NCBI RefSeq assembly: GCF_014274465.1
Contig: NZ_CP060394.1
Coordinates: 1,984,001 to 2,048,000 of the forward strand
Length of the DNA stretch: 64,000 bases
Reading direction: 5' to 3'
Origin: Alloacidobacterium dinghuense
GTDB lineage: Bacteria; Acidobacteriota; Terriglobia; Terriglobales; Acidobacteriaceae
This document shows positions 26,301-35,329 of this stretch, piece by piece. Positions within the stretch are counted from its first letter, which is position 1, and the number at the start of each line of letters is the position of its first letter. The notes below the pieces were generated by a model. That model did not search any database and had not been told where the DNA came from. It worked only from the letters and a program-made list of their open reading frames with translations. A program made the position numbers and the translations under genes.

Positions 26301-26504
26301 GAAGCGCTCGAAGGTGTCGGTGATGTCTGCTTCGATCTGTTGCGGTGGCATGCCGGAGTAGAATGTCGCCACGACGACGACTGGAATATCAATCTTTGGA
26401 AACAGGTCGACCGGCATTCCAAAGATGTTGGTAATGCCCACCACTACAATCACCATGCACACCATGATGATGAAGTACGGATATCTCAGCGCGAACTTAG
26501 GCAT
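23361..26504 (-). CDS. RND-family efflux transporter, second of a tandem pair
   Basis: This 1047-residue inner-membrane transporter of the HAE1/AcrB type has 12 helices in two halves and large periplasmic loops. TM4 carries LAFSRLIDDSVVVLENIF, with both aspartates of the proton relay. It would take up compounds from the periplasm or membrane and pass them to TolC, driven by protons. It is closely related to the gene upstream (26587-29778), most residues being the same by eye, so a gene duplication made the pair. A heterotrimer like MdtB/MdtC is possible. Confidence 0.95.
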   Translation of the reverse strand: MPKFALRYPYFIIMVCMVIVVVGITNIFGMPVDLFPKIDIPVVVVATFYSGMPPQQIEADITDTFERFFTLGSNIDHIESRSLTGVSLIKIYFKPGTDPNAALSNIANLAMADLRRLPPGTLPPVVLGMDASSQPVCLVTLKGKGLNETSLKDLAQFQVRNQIANVPGASVPQPFGGRYRQIMVYVDPVKLQAYNMSLMDVVHAVNESNLILPAGDVRIGTKDYNIYANSQVPTPDEINDLPLKSLGNASVLVANVGKAEDAGTIQTNIVRIDGQRSVYIPILKQGGGSNTITIVDGMKHAIRGLVDIPSSLRTAVVFDQSIFVKGAIRNLIKEASIGLVLTGVMILVFLGSPRATFAVLLSIPLSALVCLLIMNAMGGSINTMLLGGLALAFSRLIDDSVVVLENIFRYMEMGEAPPLAAEKGGMEVSLAVLAATSTTSIVFFPVTFFAGVSKYIFTDLALGVVLSIFASYIFAMTVVPLYCSKFIHLSHVHEGNRPPSLFRRSEAKFNEYFHRMLDYYEVQVTRAMKRPGRTAAIILGGVAAVLFGLFPILGRAYFPRTDPGQFVINIKCPSGTRIELSNQYIAEVENEIRQVIPGHDLGMIVSNIGITPDLSAIYTSNSAMDTAFVQVSLNEDHKTGSYAYMGRVRRRLAADIPQLTTYFQAGGLVDSVINQGLPAPIDIQVSGNDLDQSFGIALDIAKKVKNLKNVSDVLIPQDLRYPGLELNIDRERANLINISPQEVVDNVITAMTSNGMIAPSYWIDPKTGNNYMLTVQYFDQKIANMSLDDFKQIPLRASDVTAYTPLQSVANIKEINTPTEVDHYQIRRVIDVYVMPSTETLVGVSHGVNKIINSVNIPKNVRIKVRGAAVNMNESFTRFAIGLLLSIALVYLILMAQFTSFIDPFIILMAIPPGLAGVVLILLMTHSTLNIMSLMGVIMMTGIVVSNSILIVEFATILHKQGKPLLEAVVQSCKIRLRPILMTSLATLLGMIPMALGFEAGSEQYAPLARAIIGGLGVSVVVTVFLVPAVYLLIHGRREEKGAPAEA

Positions 26505-26586
26505 TGAAACTACTCTCCGAACTGAGAGATATGACTCGTCTCAAGTCCACTTTGTCGGTTCTCACCTGGTCTAAACAAGCCATTGC

Positions 26587-29500
26587 TTAGATCTCCTTCG
26601 TATGTGCTGACAGAAACGCCTCGATCGATTTCCCCGCAGGTGGCGGCATCTTCTTTTTGCGACTGTGAATGATGAGATAAACGGCCGGGACGAGAAATAC
26701 GGTAGCGATGACGGACACCGCTAGGCCACCGATGATCGCGCGTGCGAGAGGCGCGTATTGTTCGCTGCCTGCTTCAGCACCAACTGCCATCGGAATCATG
26801 CCGAGCAGCGTAGCCAGCGATGTCATGAGAATCGGGCGAAGACGGATCCTGCATGACTCGACCACAGCTTTGGCAAGGGGCAGGCCTCCCTCATGCAAGT
26901 GCCCGGCAAATTCCACAATCAGGATGCTGTTCGAAACCACAATGCCGGTCATCATGATCACACCCATCAAGGACATGATGTTCAGTGTGCTGTGCGTAAT
27001 GAGCAGAATGAGCAATACACCTGATAGTCCCGGCGGGATTGCCATCAGAATGATGAAAGGATCGATAAACGATGTGAGTTGCGCCATCAGAATCAGGTAG
27101 ACGAGCAGGATCGATAGCACCAGACCAATTGCAAATCGTTTGAAAGACTCGCTCATACTTACTACTGTGCCGCGCACGACGATGCGGACGTTCTGCGGCA
27201 CCTTGACTCCAGCGATCAGCTTGTTGACTTGGCCACTAACGCCTTGCAATGCCTCGTTCGCAGGCATTACGTAGACATCGATCACGCGGCGAATCTGATA
27301 GTGATCCACTTCTGTAGGCGTGTTAATTTCCTTGATGCGGGCAACGGACCGCAGCGGTGTGTAGCTCGATTGATCGCTGGCACGAAGCGGAATCTGCTTA
27401 AAGTCATCCATGCTCATGTTGGCGATCTTGTCGTCGAAGTACTGCACCGTGAGCATGTAGTTGTTGCCGGTTTTGGGATCAATCCAATAGCTGGGAGCGA
27501 TCATGCCGTTCGAGGTGAGCGCTGTGATCACGTTGTCGACAACGTCTTTTGGTGAGAGACCGATCAAGCTCGCGCGCTCACGATCGATACTCAATTCGAG
27601 ACCTGGGTATCTGAGGTCTTGAGGAATCAGTACATCGCTGACGCCATTCAGACCCCTTGCGTGGCCAGCAATCTGCCGCGCAATGGCAAAGGACTGCTCC
27701 ATATCGTTTCCGCTGATTTGAATATCGATTGGTGCAGGAAGGCCCTGATTAATTACAGAATCAACCAGGCCGCCCGTCTGAAAGTAAGTGGTTAACTCTG
27801 GCATGTCTGTAGATAGCTGGTGACGGAGCCGCTCCATGTATGCATAACTTCCGATTCGATGTCCTTCCTTTAGGCTTACCTGCACAAAAGCGGTGTCCAT
27901 AGCGGAGTTGCTGGTATAGATCGAAGAAAGATCAGGCGTAATACCAATATTCGACACGATCATGTCGAGATCTTTGGGGGAAACGACCTGCCGAATCTCC
28001 TGCTCGACGCGCGCAATGTATTTGTCGCTCATCTCGACGCGCGTTCCGCTCGGACACTTGATGTTAATGACAAACTGACCTGGGTCAGTTCTCGGGAAGT
28101 AGGCTCTGCCAAGAAGTGGAAATAGGGCAAAGGTAAGAAGCACTCCACCGAGAATGAGCAGCGTTGTCGCGAGCGGGCGAAGAATCGAGCGGTTCACAGT
28201 AATCACGTAGAGGTTCAGCATTCTCTGAAACCATGCGTTAAAACTGTGAACAACTCGCTTAAAGATAGATCGTCTCTTTCCATCTGCTGTGTGCTGATGG
28301 TCTACTTCTGACGAACTGATGAAGCGCGCACAATAAAGCGGCACGACGGTCATCGCGACAACATAGGACGCAAACAAGGCGAATACGACGGTAAGAGCCA
28401 AGGCAGTGAACAAGTACCGGCTGACTCCATAGAGGAGTGCTACCGGGAAAAATACGATGGCAGTCGTGAAAGTTGCGGCGAGGACGGCGAGCTGCACTTC
28501 CTTGCCACCCATTTCCGCGGCTACTTCAGGCGATTCACCGAGCTCAAGATGACGAAAAATGTTTTCGAGGACGACAACGGAGTTATCGATCAACCGAGAG
28601 AATGCCAGAGCCAGACCAGCCAACACCATCGTGTTGATCGATCCGCCACCTATCCTGATACATATGAAGGCGGCTAACGCGGATAGGGGAATCGAGAGCA
28701 GAACGGCAAATGTTGCGCGAATGCTGCCTAGGAAAAGTAGGATCATCAGCGCAGTCAAAACGAGGCCAATGCCGCCCTCGCTCATCAGATTCCTTATAGC
28801 CGATTTCACAAACAGAGATTGATCGAAAACGACAGAAGTCTTGAGTGATGCTGGGATATCGACCAAATTCTTAATGGCAGCGCGCATCCCGTTCACAATC
28901 GTGATCGTGTTGCTGTCGCCTCCCTGTTTCAGGATGGGAATGTACACCGACTTTTGACCGTCGATGCGAACGATGTTCGTTTGGATCGTGCCCGAATCTT
29001 CAGCCTTGCCAATGTCACGGACAAGAACCGATGCATTGCCGACCGACTTCAGTGGCAGATCATTCAGCGCTTTGACATTCGGCACCTGGCTGTTGGCGTA
29101 AATGTTGTAGTCTTTCGCGCCGATGCGGACATCGCCTGCGGGCAAAATCAGATTTGATTCATTCACCGCATGAACCACGTCCATGAGGCTCATGTTGTAG
29201 GCCTGCAGCTTTACCGGGTCGACATACACCATGATCTGGCGGTAGCGTCCACCGAATGGCTGCGGGACCGATGCGCCGGGTACATTGGCAATCTGGTTTC
29301 GAACTTGGAATTGAGCGAGGTCTTTCAAGTCCGTCTCGTTCAGGCCCTTCCCTTTCAAAGTGACGAGGCACACTGGCTGGCTTGAAGCGTCCATGCCCAA
29401 CACAACCGGAGGCAAGGTGCCGGGGGGCAGCCGCCGCAAGTCTGCCATGGCGAGATTTGCAATGTTGCTCAACGCAGCGTTACGGTCCGTACCTGGCTTG

Positions 29501-29778
29501 AAGTAGATCTTGATGAGGCTTACGCCGGTCAGCGAACGTGATTCGATGTGATCGATATTGCTGCCGAGTGTAAAGAAGCGCTCGAAGGTGTCGGTGATGT
29601 CGGCCTCGATCTGCTGTGGCGGCATGCCGGAGTAGAAAGTTGCCACGACTACGACAGGAATGTCGATCTGAGGAAAGAGATCCACAGGCATTCCGGCAAT
29701 GTTGGTGATGCCGACGACCACAATCACCATGCACACCATGATGATGAAGTATGGATACTTGAGAGCGAACTTAGGCAT
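26587..29778 (-). CDS. RND-family efflux transporter, first of a tandem pair
   Basis: This 1063-residue AcrB-type pump protein begins MPKFALKYPYFIIMVCMVIV, like its neighbour. TM4 reads LAFSRLIDNSVVVLENIF, so the second aspartate of the relay is asparagine here. The DN form exists in many RND subfamilies, so it is not proof of inactivity, but the two paralogues differ at a key site. The gene starts 1 base inside the stop of the adaptor gene (TAATG), a sign of tight coupling, and ends 82 bases before its paralogue. Substrates are not predictable. Confidence 0.95.
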   Translation of the reverse strand: MPKFALKYPYFIIMVCMVIVVVGITNIAGMPVDLFPQIDIPVVVVATFYSGMPPQQIEADITDTFERFFTLGSNIDHIESRSLTGVSLIKIYFKPGTDRNAALSNIANLAMADLRRLPPGTLPPVVLGMDASSQPVCLVTLKGKGLNETDLKDLAQFQVRNQIANVPGASVPQPFGGRYRQIMVYVDPVKLQAYNMSLMDVVHAVNESNLILPAGDVRIGAKDYNIYANSQVPNVKALNDLPLKSVGNASVLVRDIGKAEDSGTIQTNIVRIDGQKSVYIPILKQGGDSNTITIVNGMRAAIKNLVDIPASLKTSVVFDQSLFVKSAIRNLMSEGGIGLVLTALMILLFLGSIRATFAVLLSIPLSALAAFICIRIGGGSINTMVLAGLALAFSRLIDNSVVVLENIFRHLELGESPEVAAEMGGKEVQLAVLAATFTTAIVFFPVALLYGVSRYLFTALALTVVFALFASYVVAMTVVPLYCARFISSSEVDHQHTADGKRRSIFKRVVHSFNAWFQRMLNLYVITVNRSILRPLATTLLILGGVLLTFALFPLLGRAYFPRTDPGQFVINIKCPSGTRVEMSDKYIARVEQEIRQVVSPKDLDMIVSNIGITPDLSSIYTSNSAMDTAFVQVSLKEGHRIGSYAYMERLRHQLSTDMPELTTYFQTGGLVDSVINQGLPAPIDIQISGNDMEQSFAIARQIAGHARGLNGVSDVLIPQDLRYPGLELSIDRERASLIGLSPKDVVDNVITALTSNGMIAPSYWIDPKTGNNYMLTVQYFDDKIANMSMDDFKQIPLRASDQSSYTPLRSVARIKEINTPTEVDHYQIRRVIDVYVMPANEALQGVSGQVNKLIAGVKVPQNVRIVVRGTVVSMSESFKRFAIGLVLSILLVYLILMAQLTSFIDPFIILMAIPPGLSGVLLILLITHSTLNIMSLMGVIMMTGIVVSNSILIVEFAGHLHEGGLPLAKAVVESCRIRLRPILMTSLATLLGMIPMAVGAEAGSEQYAPLARAIIGGLAVSVIATVFLVPAVYLIIHSRKKKMPPPAGKSIEAFLSAHTKEI

Positions 29779-31028
29779 TACTGCCCGCCCTCTCCTTGCT
29801 CGGCTTCGGTATCGCTCGTTGGCGGCTGGGCCAGCTGAGGTTTTACCGTCTCGTTCAACTGGTATTTCGACTGGCCGCCAGTAATGACGCGGTCACCATC
29901 CTTTAACCCACTTGTGACTTCGGTCAACGTTGACCCCTGCAGGCCGAGTTGGACATTTCGGGATTCAACTCGGTTCTGGCTATTCACAACCAGCACCGAT
30001 GTCTGATTGCCATTCTTGATAACTGCCTGGAGCGGAATCGTCAGAACGTTATCTTTGTACTCCAGTTCGAGCGTGGCATTGGCATACATGCCGGGAGACA
30101 ATGATAAATCTTTGTTCTCGACATCGATTTCGGTTTCCATTGTTCTGGTGGCAAGGCTCACATCTCTGGTGAAGCGAACCACTTTGCCAACGAGAGTGCG
30201 GTTGACTGCATCTACGCGCACATTCACCAGTGCGCCTTCGTGGATGAACTGTACGGCACTCTCTGGAACCGGAAGGCGAAGACGCAGCAGGTTACTCTGC
30301 GAGAGCTTGACGACAGGCAAGGTCTGCACGTCGGAAGAAGTGCCGGCTTGTATCAGAGCGCCCGTATCTGCGTATCTCCAGATGATGACGCCATCGAGCG
30401 GAGCGATCACCCTCGTGTAGTCGGCCAGGTCGCTGACACGCTCGTTGTTTGCTCCGGCGACTGCAGCCTGCTGCTGTGCCCCTGCCAAAGCAGCCTTCGC
30501 CGCGTCTACTTGTGCCTCTGAGGCAAGATCTTTTGATTGCGCGTCATCCAGTTCCTGCTGCGCAATGAGGCCAGGCTGCGCCGTCGCGGCCTGCTTCAGG
30601 CGCGTGTAATCCGCGTGGAGCGCGGTGTGTTCCGCCTGCGAACGCGACACCTCGTGCTGCGCGCGCGTAATTTCATCCTTGCTATGTGCTACTTCTGCGA
30701 CGGTGCCTTTTAGCTGCGCGTCCAGCTCCGGGACTTCGAGTACTGCAAGCACTTGGCCTTGATGCACCTTGTCGCCGATGTCCACATAGATATGCCGGAT
30801 ATAGCCGGAAACCTTCGCATGAACGTCAATCACTTGATAAGGCTGAAACTGTCCTGCCAGATTCAATGTGTGAGTAATCGTTCCGCGAGTGATGGCGGCT
30901 ACCGTCGCAGTTGGGATCTCTGCCGCATTCGCTTCGGAATTCTTGGCTTTGGAACTGCACGCAATCAAACTGAACGCGACAGGCAGAGAAAGGCCTGTGG
31001 CCAGGATCAAGGAGCTTCGCTTTCGCAT
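29778..31028 (-). CDS. RND efflux periplasmic adaptor (membrane-fusion protein), lipoprotein
   Basis: The 416-residue adaptor has a lipoprotein signal with lipobox LIAC (C24). A barrel-sandwich half follows (GYIRHIYVDIGDKVHQGQVLAVLEVPEL), then an alpha-helical hairpin (about 105-200), the second half (TRVIAPLDGVIIWRYADTGALI), and beta-barrel/membrane-proximal domains. It bridges the RND pumps and TolC. It is the first core gene of the pump operon. The QLNETVKPQLAQPP tail and acidic end are unassigned. Confidence 0.95.
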   Translation of the reverse strand: MRKRSSLILATGLSLPVAFSLIACSSKAKNSEANAAEIPTATVAAITRGTITHTLNLAGQFQPYQVIDVHAKVSGYIRHIYVDIGDKVHQGQVLAVLEVPELDAQLKGTVAEVAHSKDEITRAQHEVSRSQAEHTALHADYTRLKQAATAQPGLIAQQELDDAQSKDLASEAQVDAAKAALAGAQQQAAVAGANNERVSDLADYTRVIAPLDGVIIWRYADTGALIQAGTSSDVQTLPVVKLSQSNLLRLRLPVPESAVQFIHEGALVNVRVDAVNRTLVGKVVRFTRDVSLATRTMETEIDVENKDLSLSPGMYANATLELEYKDNVLTIPLQAVIKNGNQTSVLVVNSQNRVESRNVQLGLQGSTLTEVTSGLKDGDRVITGGQSKYQLNETVKPQLAQPPTSDTEAEQGEGGQ

Positions 31029-31176
31029 ATCTCGAATGCACCTTCTTGAGTTTTTATCGCCGGAAGTATCGATCTAGCGGAGCCTCGTTCCCCGGCAGAG
31101 AACGTGCGCCGCGCCGCATCCGGATAATGAAGGAGACGTCGAATGCGTAAGGTACAGCAAAAAAAGAAGGAATTAA

Positions 31177-31572
31177 TTAGGCGAGAATTGGCGGAGGGCG
31201 AAAAAAGAAGGCGCTAAAAGACGCTTGACTGCGGAGGCGCCACGGAAGTTCAGAATTCAGCTTTTCCCAAAGAAGCGCGAGGCTATCCCCGAGCTTCAAT
31301 ACCAGCAAAAACGTCAAGAGAACACTAAACACCGTAAGCCGCATGGACTTATCGGCAACGCTGGTGCCTTCTATGATTGGGCTTTCGCTTTCGGTATTCG
31401 CTTCATCTCTTGATAAGAGTTTCGCCTGAGGAATCGTGCGGGAGACGGCTTGCGAAGGGGCGTAAAGGGACAGCTTGTACTGAAGACCCCATGTAAACAC
31501 GCAGAAGGCCAGTCCCAGAAACGCGAGGGTAAACCGGGAGAACAGAGCCAATTTGATCCGCGAAAAAATCAC
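31177..31572 (-). CDS. small membrane protein upstream of the efflux operon
   Basis: The 131-residue product has two membrane segments (about 13-33 with TLAFLGLAFCVFTWGLQYKL, and about 78-97 with LTVFSVLLTFLLVLKLGD) joined by a periplasmic loop rich in serine and glutamate. The end FFFRPPPILA is unusual. It begins with GTG and lacks a strong ribosome site. It lies 148 bases upstream of the adaptor on the same strand and may be the first gene of the operon. I recall similar proteins in Acidobacteriota; none has a known role. Confidence 0.6.
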   Translation of the reverse strand: MIFSRIKLALFSRFTLAFLGLAFCVFTWGLQYKLSLYAPSQAVSRTIPQAKLLSRDEANTESESPIIEGTSVADKSMRLTVFSVLLTFLLVLKLGDSLALLWEKLNSELPWRLRSQASFSAFFFRPPPILA

Positions 31573-31791
31573 AGAGAATTTTCAGTCCTTACAAGGCAAA
31601 ACGGGACAACATTCCAGCAGCACTTTAATTTCGTTCTGCAATTACAATCATATGCTTTGATAGCAGAATCGGGAAATTGGTAGCTAAAGTCTTTTATCAT
31701 TCGGGAGAATTGATATCAAGACTGAAGAATCAATCGAGTCCTAGGATAGGCTCCTTGAATTAGAAGCCGGCTATGGAGGGTAGGCTCGATC

Positions 31792-32268
31792 ATGTCTATC
31801 AAATGGTTGTTTTTAGCAGCCGCATTCACGTTCCTGGCAGGCCGCTCTGCATTTGCCCAAACCTACAGCGACCCCGTTGCATACTGTCATGCGGTTGGGA
31901 GGATCGACAAACCCGACTCGCGCTATACCGGCCCAAAGCTTCCCGCATGGATGGCGAAGAAGCTCAATTTGAAGACTTCACAGAGCAGGATGATGGAATG
32001 GCGCTGTGCTGATGGCACTGTGCTTGCCTGTCTATATGGCGCGAACATACCTTGCGACTCAAAGGCAAACACAAGCCAGAAGCCAACCGACCCAATCCTG
32101 GACTATTGTCGTCAAAACCCTGACTCGACCTTCGTACCGATGGTAGTTACCGGACACGACACAACGGTGTCATGGGCCTGCCACGGTGGCAATCCTGTTG
32201 TGATCAACTCTGCGGCGGTTGATGCCCAGGGTTACGCCAAAGCGTACTGGAAAACGGTAAGTCCTTAG
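31792..32268 (+). CDS. secreted cysteine-containing protein of unknown function
   Basis: The 158-residue protein has a signal peptide (1-22, ending SAFAQ) and six cysteines in the mature part (AYCHAVG, WRCADGTVLACLYG, NIPCDSK, DYCRQNP, SWACHGG), suggesting disulfide bonds in the periplasm. Two similar segments, each with a YCxxxxxxD pattern and a later W/C-containing strand, hint at an internal duplication. GGAGGG upstream supports the ATG. No known domain is recognised. Confidence 0.68.
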   Translation: MSIKWLFLAAAFTFLAGRSAFAQTYSDPVAYCHAVGRIDKPDSRYTGPKLPAWMAKKLNLKTSQSRMMEWRCADGTVLACLYGANIPCDSKANTSQKPTDPILDYCRQNPDSTFVPMVVTGHDTTVSWACHGGNPVVINSAAVDAQGYAKAYWKTVSP

Positions 32269-32360
32269 ATCGTGCTCGCGACCGCATGAAGACCTTCAGG
32301 CGCAGGGCGTATTCTGGATGGGGTAGCACTTCCTTCTTCCGCTCGATCAGGAGCTTCGAG

Positions 32361-32852
32361 ATGGGCGACTTCCTTCTGAACATCAATGGCGCGGAGCATC
32401 ATTTAAAGGCCTCGGGAGATGAATCTCTCCTTTCTGTTCTGCGAAATCGGCTTCAACTGACAGGAACAAAATATGGCTGTGGAGAGGGTCAGTGCGGGGC
32501 TTGCACGGTGCTGATCGATGGCGTGGCAACGCGTTCATGTCAAGCTACGCTTGCATCCACGAAAGGTACTCGAATCACCACCATTGAAGGCATGGAACGC
32601 AATGGCGTACTCAGTCCAGTGCAACAGGCATTTCTGGACGCAGGAGCGTTCCAGTGCGCGTACTGCACATCGGGCATGATTCTTTCTGCAATAGCGCTGT
32701 TGAAAGAACATCCTCACCCGACCGACGAGCAGATCGTTGAATCTATGGACGGGAATATATGCCGTTGCGGTGTCTATCCACGCATTGTTGCTGCCATTAA
32801 GCGTGCCTCACAACTGTCGATGAAGGGAGGCGCAGATCATGCCCACGGATGA
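32361..32852 (+). CDS. 2Fe-2S small subunit of a molybdenum hydroxylase (xanthine dehydrogenase family)
   Basis: The 163-residue protein has a plant-type ferredoxin domain with CGEGQCGACTVLIDG and a later cysteine in TRSCQA, then the helical domain with CAYCTSGM and NICRCGVYPRI, binding two [2Fe-2S] clusters. It passes electrons from the Mo site of the large subunit. AGGAG precedes the ATG at 32361; a longer start at 32286 adds a non-conserved leader. It overlaps the large-subunit gene by 14 bases. No FAD subunit is present, matching the two-subunit isoquinoline 1-oxidoreductase/aldehyde oxidoreductase type. Confidence 0.93.
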   Translation: MGDFLLNINGAEHHLKASGDESLLSVLRNRLQLTGTKYGCGEGQCGACTVLIDGVATRSCQATLASTKGTRITTIEGMERNGVLSPVQQAFLDAGAFQCAYCTSGMILSAIALLKEHPHPTDEQIVESMDGNICRCGVYPRIVAAIKRASQLSMKGGADHAHG

Positions 32853-34974
32853 ACTTGCCGTCGAGCTCGCACAGCACGAAATTCGGGAGCGCTTGCACTG
32901 GTTCCAGCTTGACCGCCGTGACTTTCTAAAGCTTTGTGGCGGCGGACTGCTGGTTTGTCTTGGGGTCGTTCCTGTTGAAGCGCAAGAGGCAGGCCGAAGC
33001 TCTCGCGAGCACGAACTGCCAAAGGAAGTCAGCGCTTGGTTGCACATCGACAAGAAAAGCATGGTTACAGTGTTCACGGGCAAGGTTGAGATAGGACAGA
33101 ACATTCGTACCTCGCTGGCACAGCTGGTGGCCGAAGAACTCAACGTACCTTTCCACTCAATCACCATGGTGATGGGCGACACTGACCTGACACCCTGGGA
33201 CATGGGTACATTCGGCAGCCGCTCGACTCCGACAATGGGACCGCAGCTCCGCACGATGGCTTCGACTGCGAGGCAGATGCTGATCGAAGCGGCCGCGAAA
33301 CGATGGACTGCCGATCCAGCAACGCTGACAGCCGCGGACGGTAAGGTCTGCAATCCGAAGACAAGCCAGTCACTCACTTACGGTGAAATCACCTTGGGCG
33401 AAAAATTGGAACGAACCGTGTCTGGCGATCCACCTTTTATCCCAGCCAGCGAGTGGAAGATTGCTGGAAAGCCTCTGCCTAAGGCAAATGGCCGTGATTT
33501 TGTCACCGGAAAGCATCAGTATCCATCGGACATCGTTCGGCCTGATCTGATGTTCGGCAAGGTGCTGCGCCCGAGCGGATTCAATGCTGCCCTCACCTCG
33601 ATTGAAACAAGCGCAGCGGAGAAGATGCCGCAAGTCAAAGTCATCCGTGACGGCGATTTTGTGGGAGTAGTCGCGCCGGATGCCTGGACTGCGGATCAGG
33701 CAATCGCAGCGGTGCAGGCTAAGTGGAGCATTCCTTCACAAATCTCAAATCAAGAGCTGTTCAACTACATCCGTAACAATCCGGATACTGAAGACGCAGG
33801 ACCGGCGCACAACAATGGGTCCGTTGCTCAGGCGATGGCAACCGCCGATGTGAAGCTTGAGCAACACTACACCGTTCAGTACATCGCTCATGCTCCGCTT
33901 GAACCACGCGCTGCGGTCGCCGAATGGAATGGCGACAAGCTCACAGTCTGGACCGGCACACAGCGACCGTTTGGCGTGCGCGACGAATTGGCTGAGGCAT
34001 TCCGGATTCCTTCAACAAAGGTGCGCGTCATCATGCCTGACATGGGAAGCGGATATGGGGGCAAGCACACGGGCGAGTGCGCCATAGAGGCTGCGCGACT
34101 CGCTAAAGCCGCAGGCAAACCCGTAAAAGTCGTGTGGACTCGCGAGGAGGAGTTCACCTGGGCTTACTTCAGGCCTGCGGGATGGATCGAGATCCGCAGC
34201 GGCGTTCGACACGATGGAACGCTCGTAGCGTGGGAACACCATAACTTCAACTCTGGCCCATCCGGAATAAACACGCCATACGTTGTTGAGAATCAGATCA
34301 TCCAGTTTCATGCTGCAAAATCGCCTTTGCGACAGGGTTCATATCGCGGATTGGCGGCTACGGCGAATCATTTTGCGCGCGAATCTCACATGGATGAGTT
34401 GGCGCACGCCCTCAATATGGATCCTCTAGAATTTCGCATGAAGAACCTGAAGGATCCCAGGTTATGCGCGGTCTTTCAGGCGGCTGCGGACCGTTTTGGA
34501 TGGGGACGATCAAAGCCTGCGCCGGGTCATGGCTTTGGCATCGCAGGGGGTGTTGAGAAAGGCGGGTATGTCGCCACTTCTGTTGATCTGGAGGTGGATG
34601 CCGCCAGCAAGAGAGTCCGCTTGCGCCGTGTTGTGCAAGCTTGGGAATCAGGCGCGATTGTCAATCCGGATGGATTGCGTAATCAGACGATGGGGGCTGT
34701 GGTGCAGGCCATCGGAGGTGCTCTGTTCGAGGCGATTCAGTTTAAGGATGGACGCATCCTGAACCCGCATTTTGCGCAGTATCGCGTTCCCCGCTTTAGC
34801 GACATACCAGAGATCGATGTAGTTCTCATTGATCGGAAGGATCTGCCTTCGGCGGGCGCAGGAGAGACGGGCATTGTGGGTCTTGCCCCCGCAGTGGGCA
34901 ACGCTATCTTCGCAGCTACAGGCACTCGCTTACGCAGTCTGCCAATGGCGAATGGCGGAGAATTCATCAGTTAA
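32839..34974 (+). CDS. molybdopterin-binding large subunit of a molybdenum hydroxylase (IorB-like)
   Basis: This 711-residue catalytic subunit has an N-terminal RRDFLK twin-arginine signal (about 26-31) before a hydrophobic stretch, so the enzyme is likely exported folded. Family blocks include TGKVEIGQNIRTSLAQLVAEEL, the cofactor-binding MPDMGSGYGGKH, and the catalytic glutamate in GAGETGIVGLAPAVGNA near the end. It hydroxylates an aldehyde or N-heterocycle using water. No cytochrome or XdhC-type gene follows; electron acceptor and substrate are unknown. Confidence 0.92.
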   Translation: MPTDELAVELAQHEIRERLHWFQLDRRDFLKLCGGGLLVCLGVVPVEAQEAGRSSREHELPKEVSAWLHIDKKSMVTVFTGKVEIGQNIRTSLAQLVAEELNVPFHSITMVMGDTDLTPWDMGTFGSRSTPTMGPQLRTMASTARQMLIEAAAKRWTADPATLTAADGKVCNPKTSQSLTYGEITLGEKLERTVSGDPPFIPASEWKIAGKPLPKANGRDFVTGKHQYPSDIVRPDLMFGKVLRPSGFNAALTSIETSAAEKMPQVKVIRDGDFVGVVAPDAWTADQAIAAVQAKWSIPSQISNQELFNYIRNNPDTEDAGPAHNNGSVAQAMATADVKLEQHYTVQYIAHAPLEPRAAVAEWNGDKLTVWTGTQRPFGVRDELAEAFRIPSTKVRVIMPDMGSGYGGKHTGECAIEAARLAKAAGKPVKVVWTREEEFTWAYFRPAGWIEIRSGVRHDGTLVAWEHHNFNSGPSGINTPYVVENQIIQFHAAKSPLRQGSYRGLAATANHFARESHMDELAHALNMDPLEFRMKNLKDPRLCAVFQAAADRFGWGRSKPAPGHGFGIAGGVEKGGYVATSVDLEVDAASKRVRLRRVVQAWESGAIVNPDGLRNQTMGAVVQAIGGALFEAIQFKDGRILNPHFAQYRVPRFSDIPEIDVVLIDRKDLPSAGAGETGIVGLAPAVGNAIFAATGTRLRSLPMANGGEFIS

Positions 34975-35060
34975 CGTTCGAGCAGAACAACCCAGGCTTC
35001 GACGAAAATGCGGTAGGAAACTTTCAATCCTGCCGCACACTTTGGCAATTGCCTCGTCGT

Positions 35061-35303
35061 TTAGTGGACTACCACCGAGGTTACGCTGTTGGTGAAGGAC
35101 GGCAGGGCAGTTGCCGAAGTGACCGAAGCGGATGCCTCAATCCGTACGCGACTCTCAGACGACACGACCACAGGGCTAGAAACGCTCTGTTCGGTGCCGG
35201 TAGCAAGTCGTCCAATCTTGACCACCACTTCGTTGCCTTGCAATGTTGTGGTATTGCCAACGGTGCTGGCAAAAAACACACCGCCGTAATTTCGTGCGTC
35301 GTT
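35061..35303 (-). pseudogene. remnant of a DUF11-repeat surface protein
   Basis: About 80 codons on the minus strand read TTTLQGNEVVVKIGRLATG, then PVVVSSESRVRIEASASVTS and TNSVTSVVVH. This fits the second half of a DUF11 (conserved repeat, immunoglobulin-like) domain. The frame is closed by a stop upstream (35304-35306), and no signal peptide or further repeats exist. It looks like a broken 3' end of a large secreted protein gene. Confidence 0.42.
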
Positions 35304-35329
35304 TTAAGCAACCTACTGATGACAGCTAG

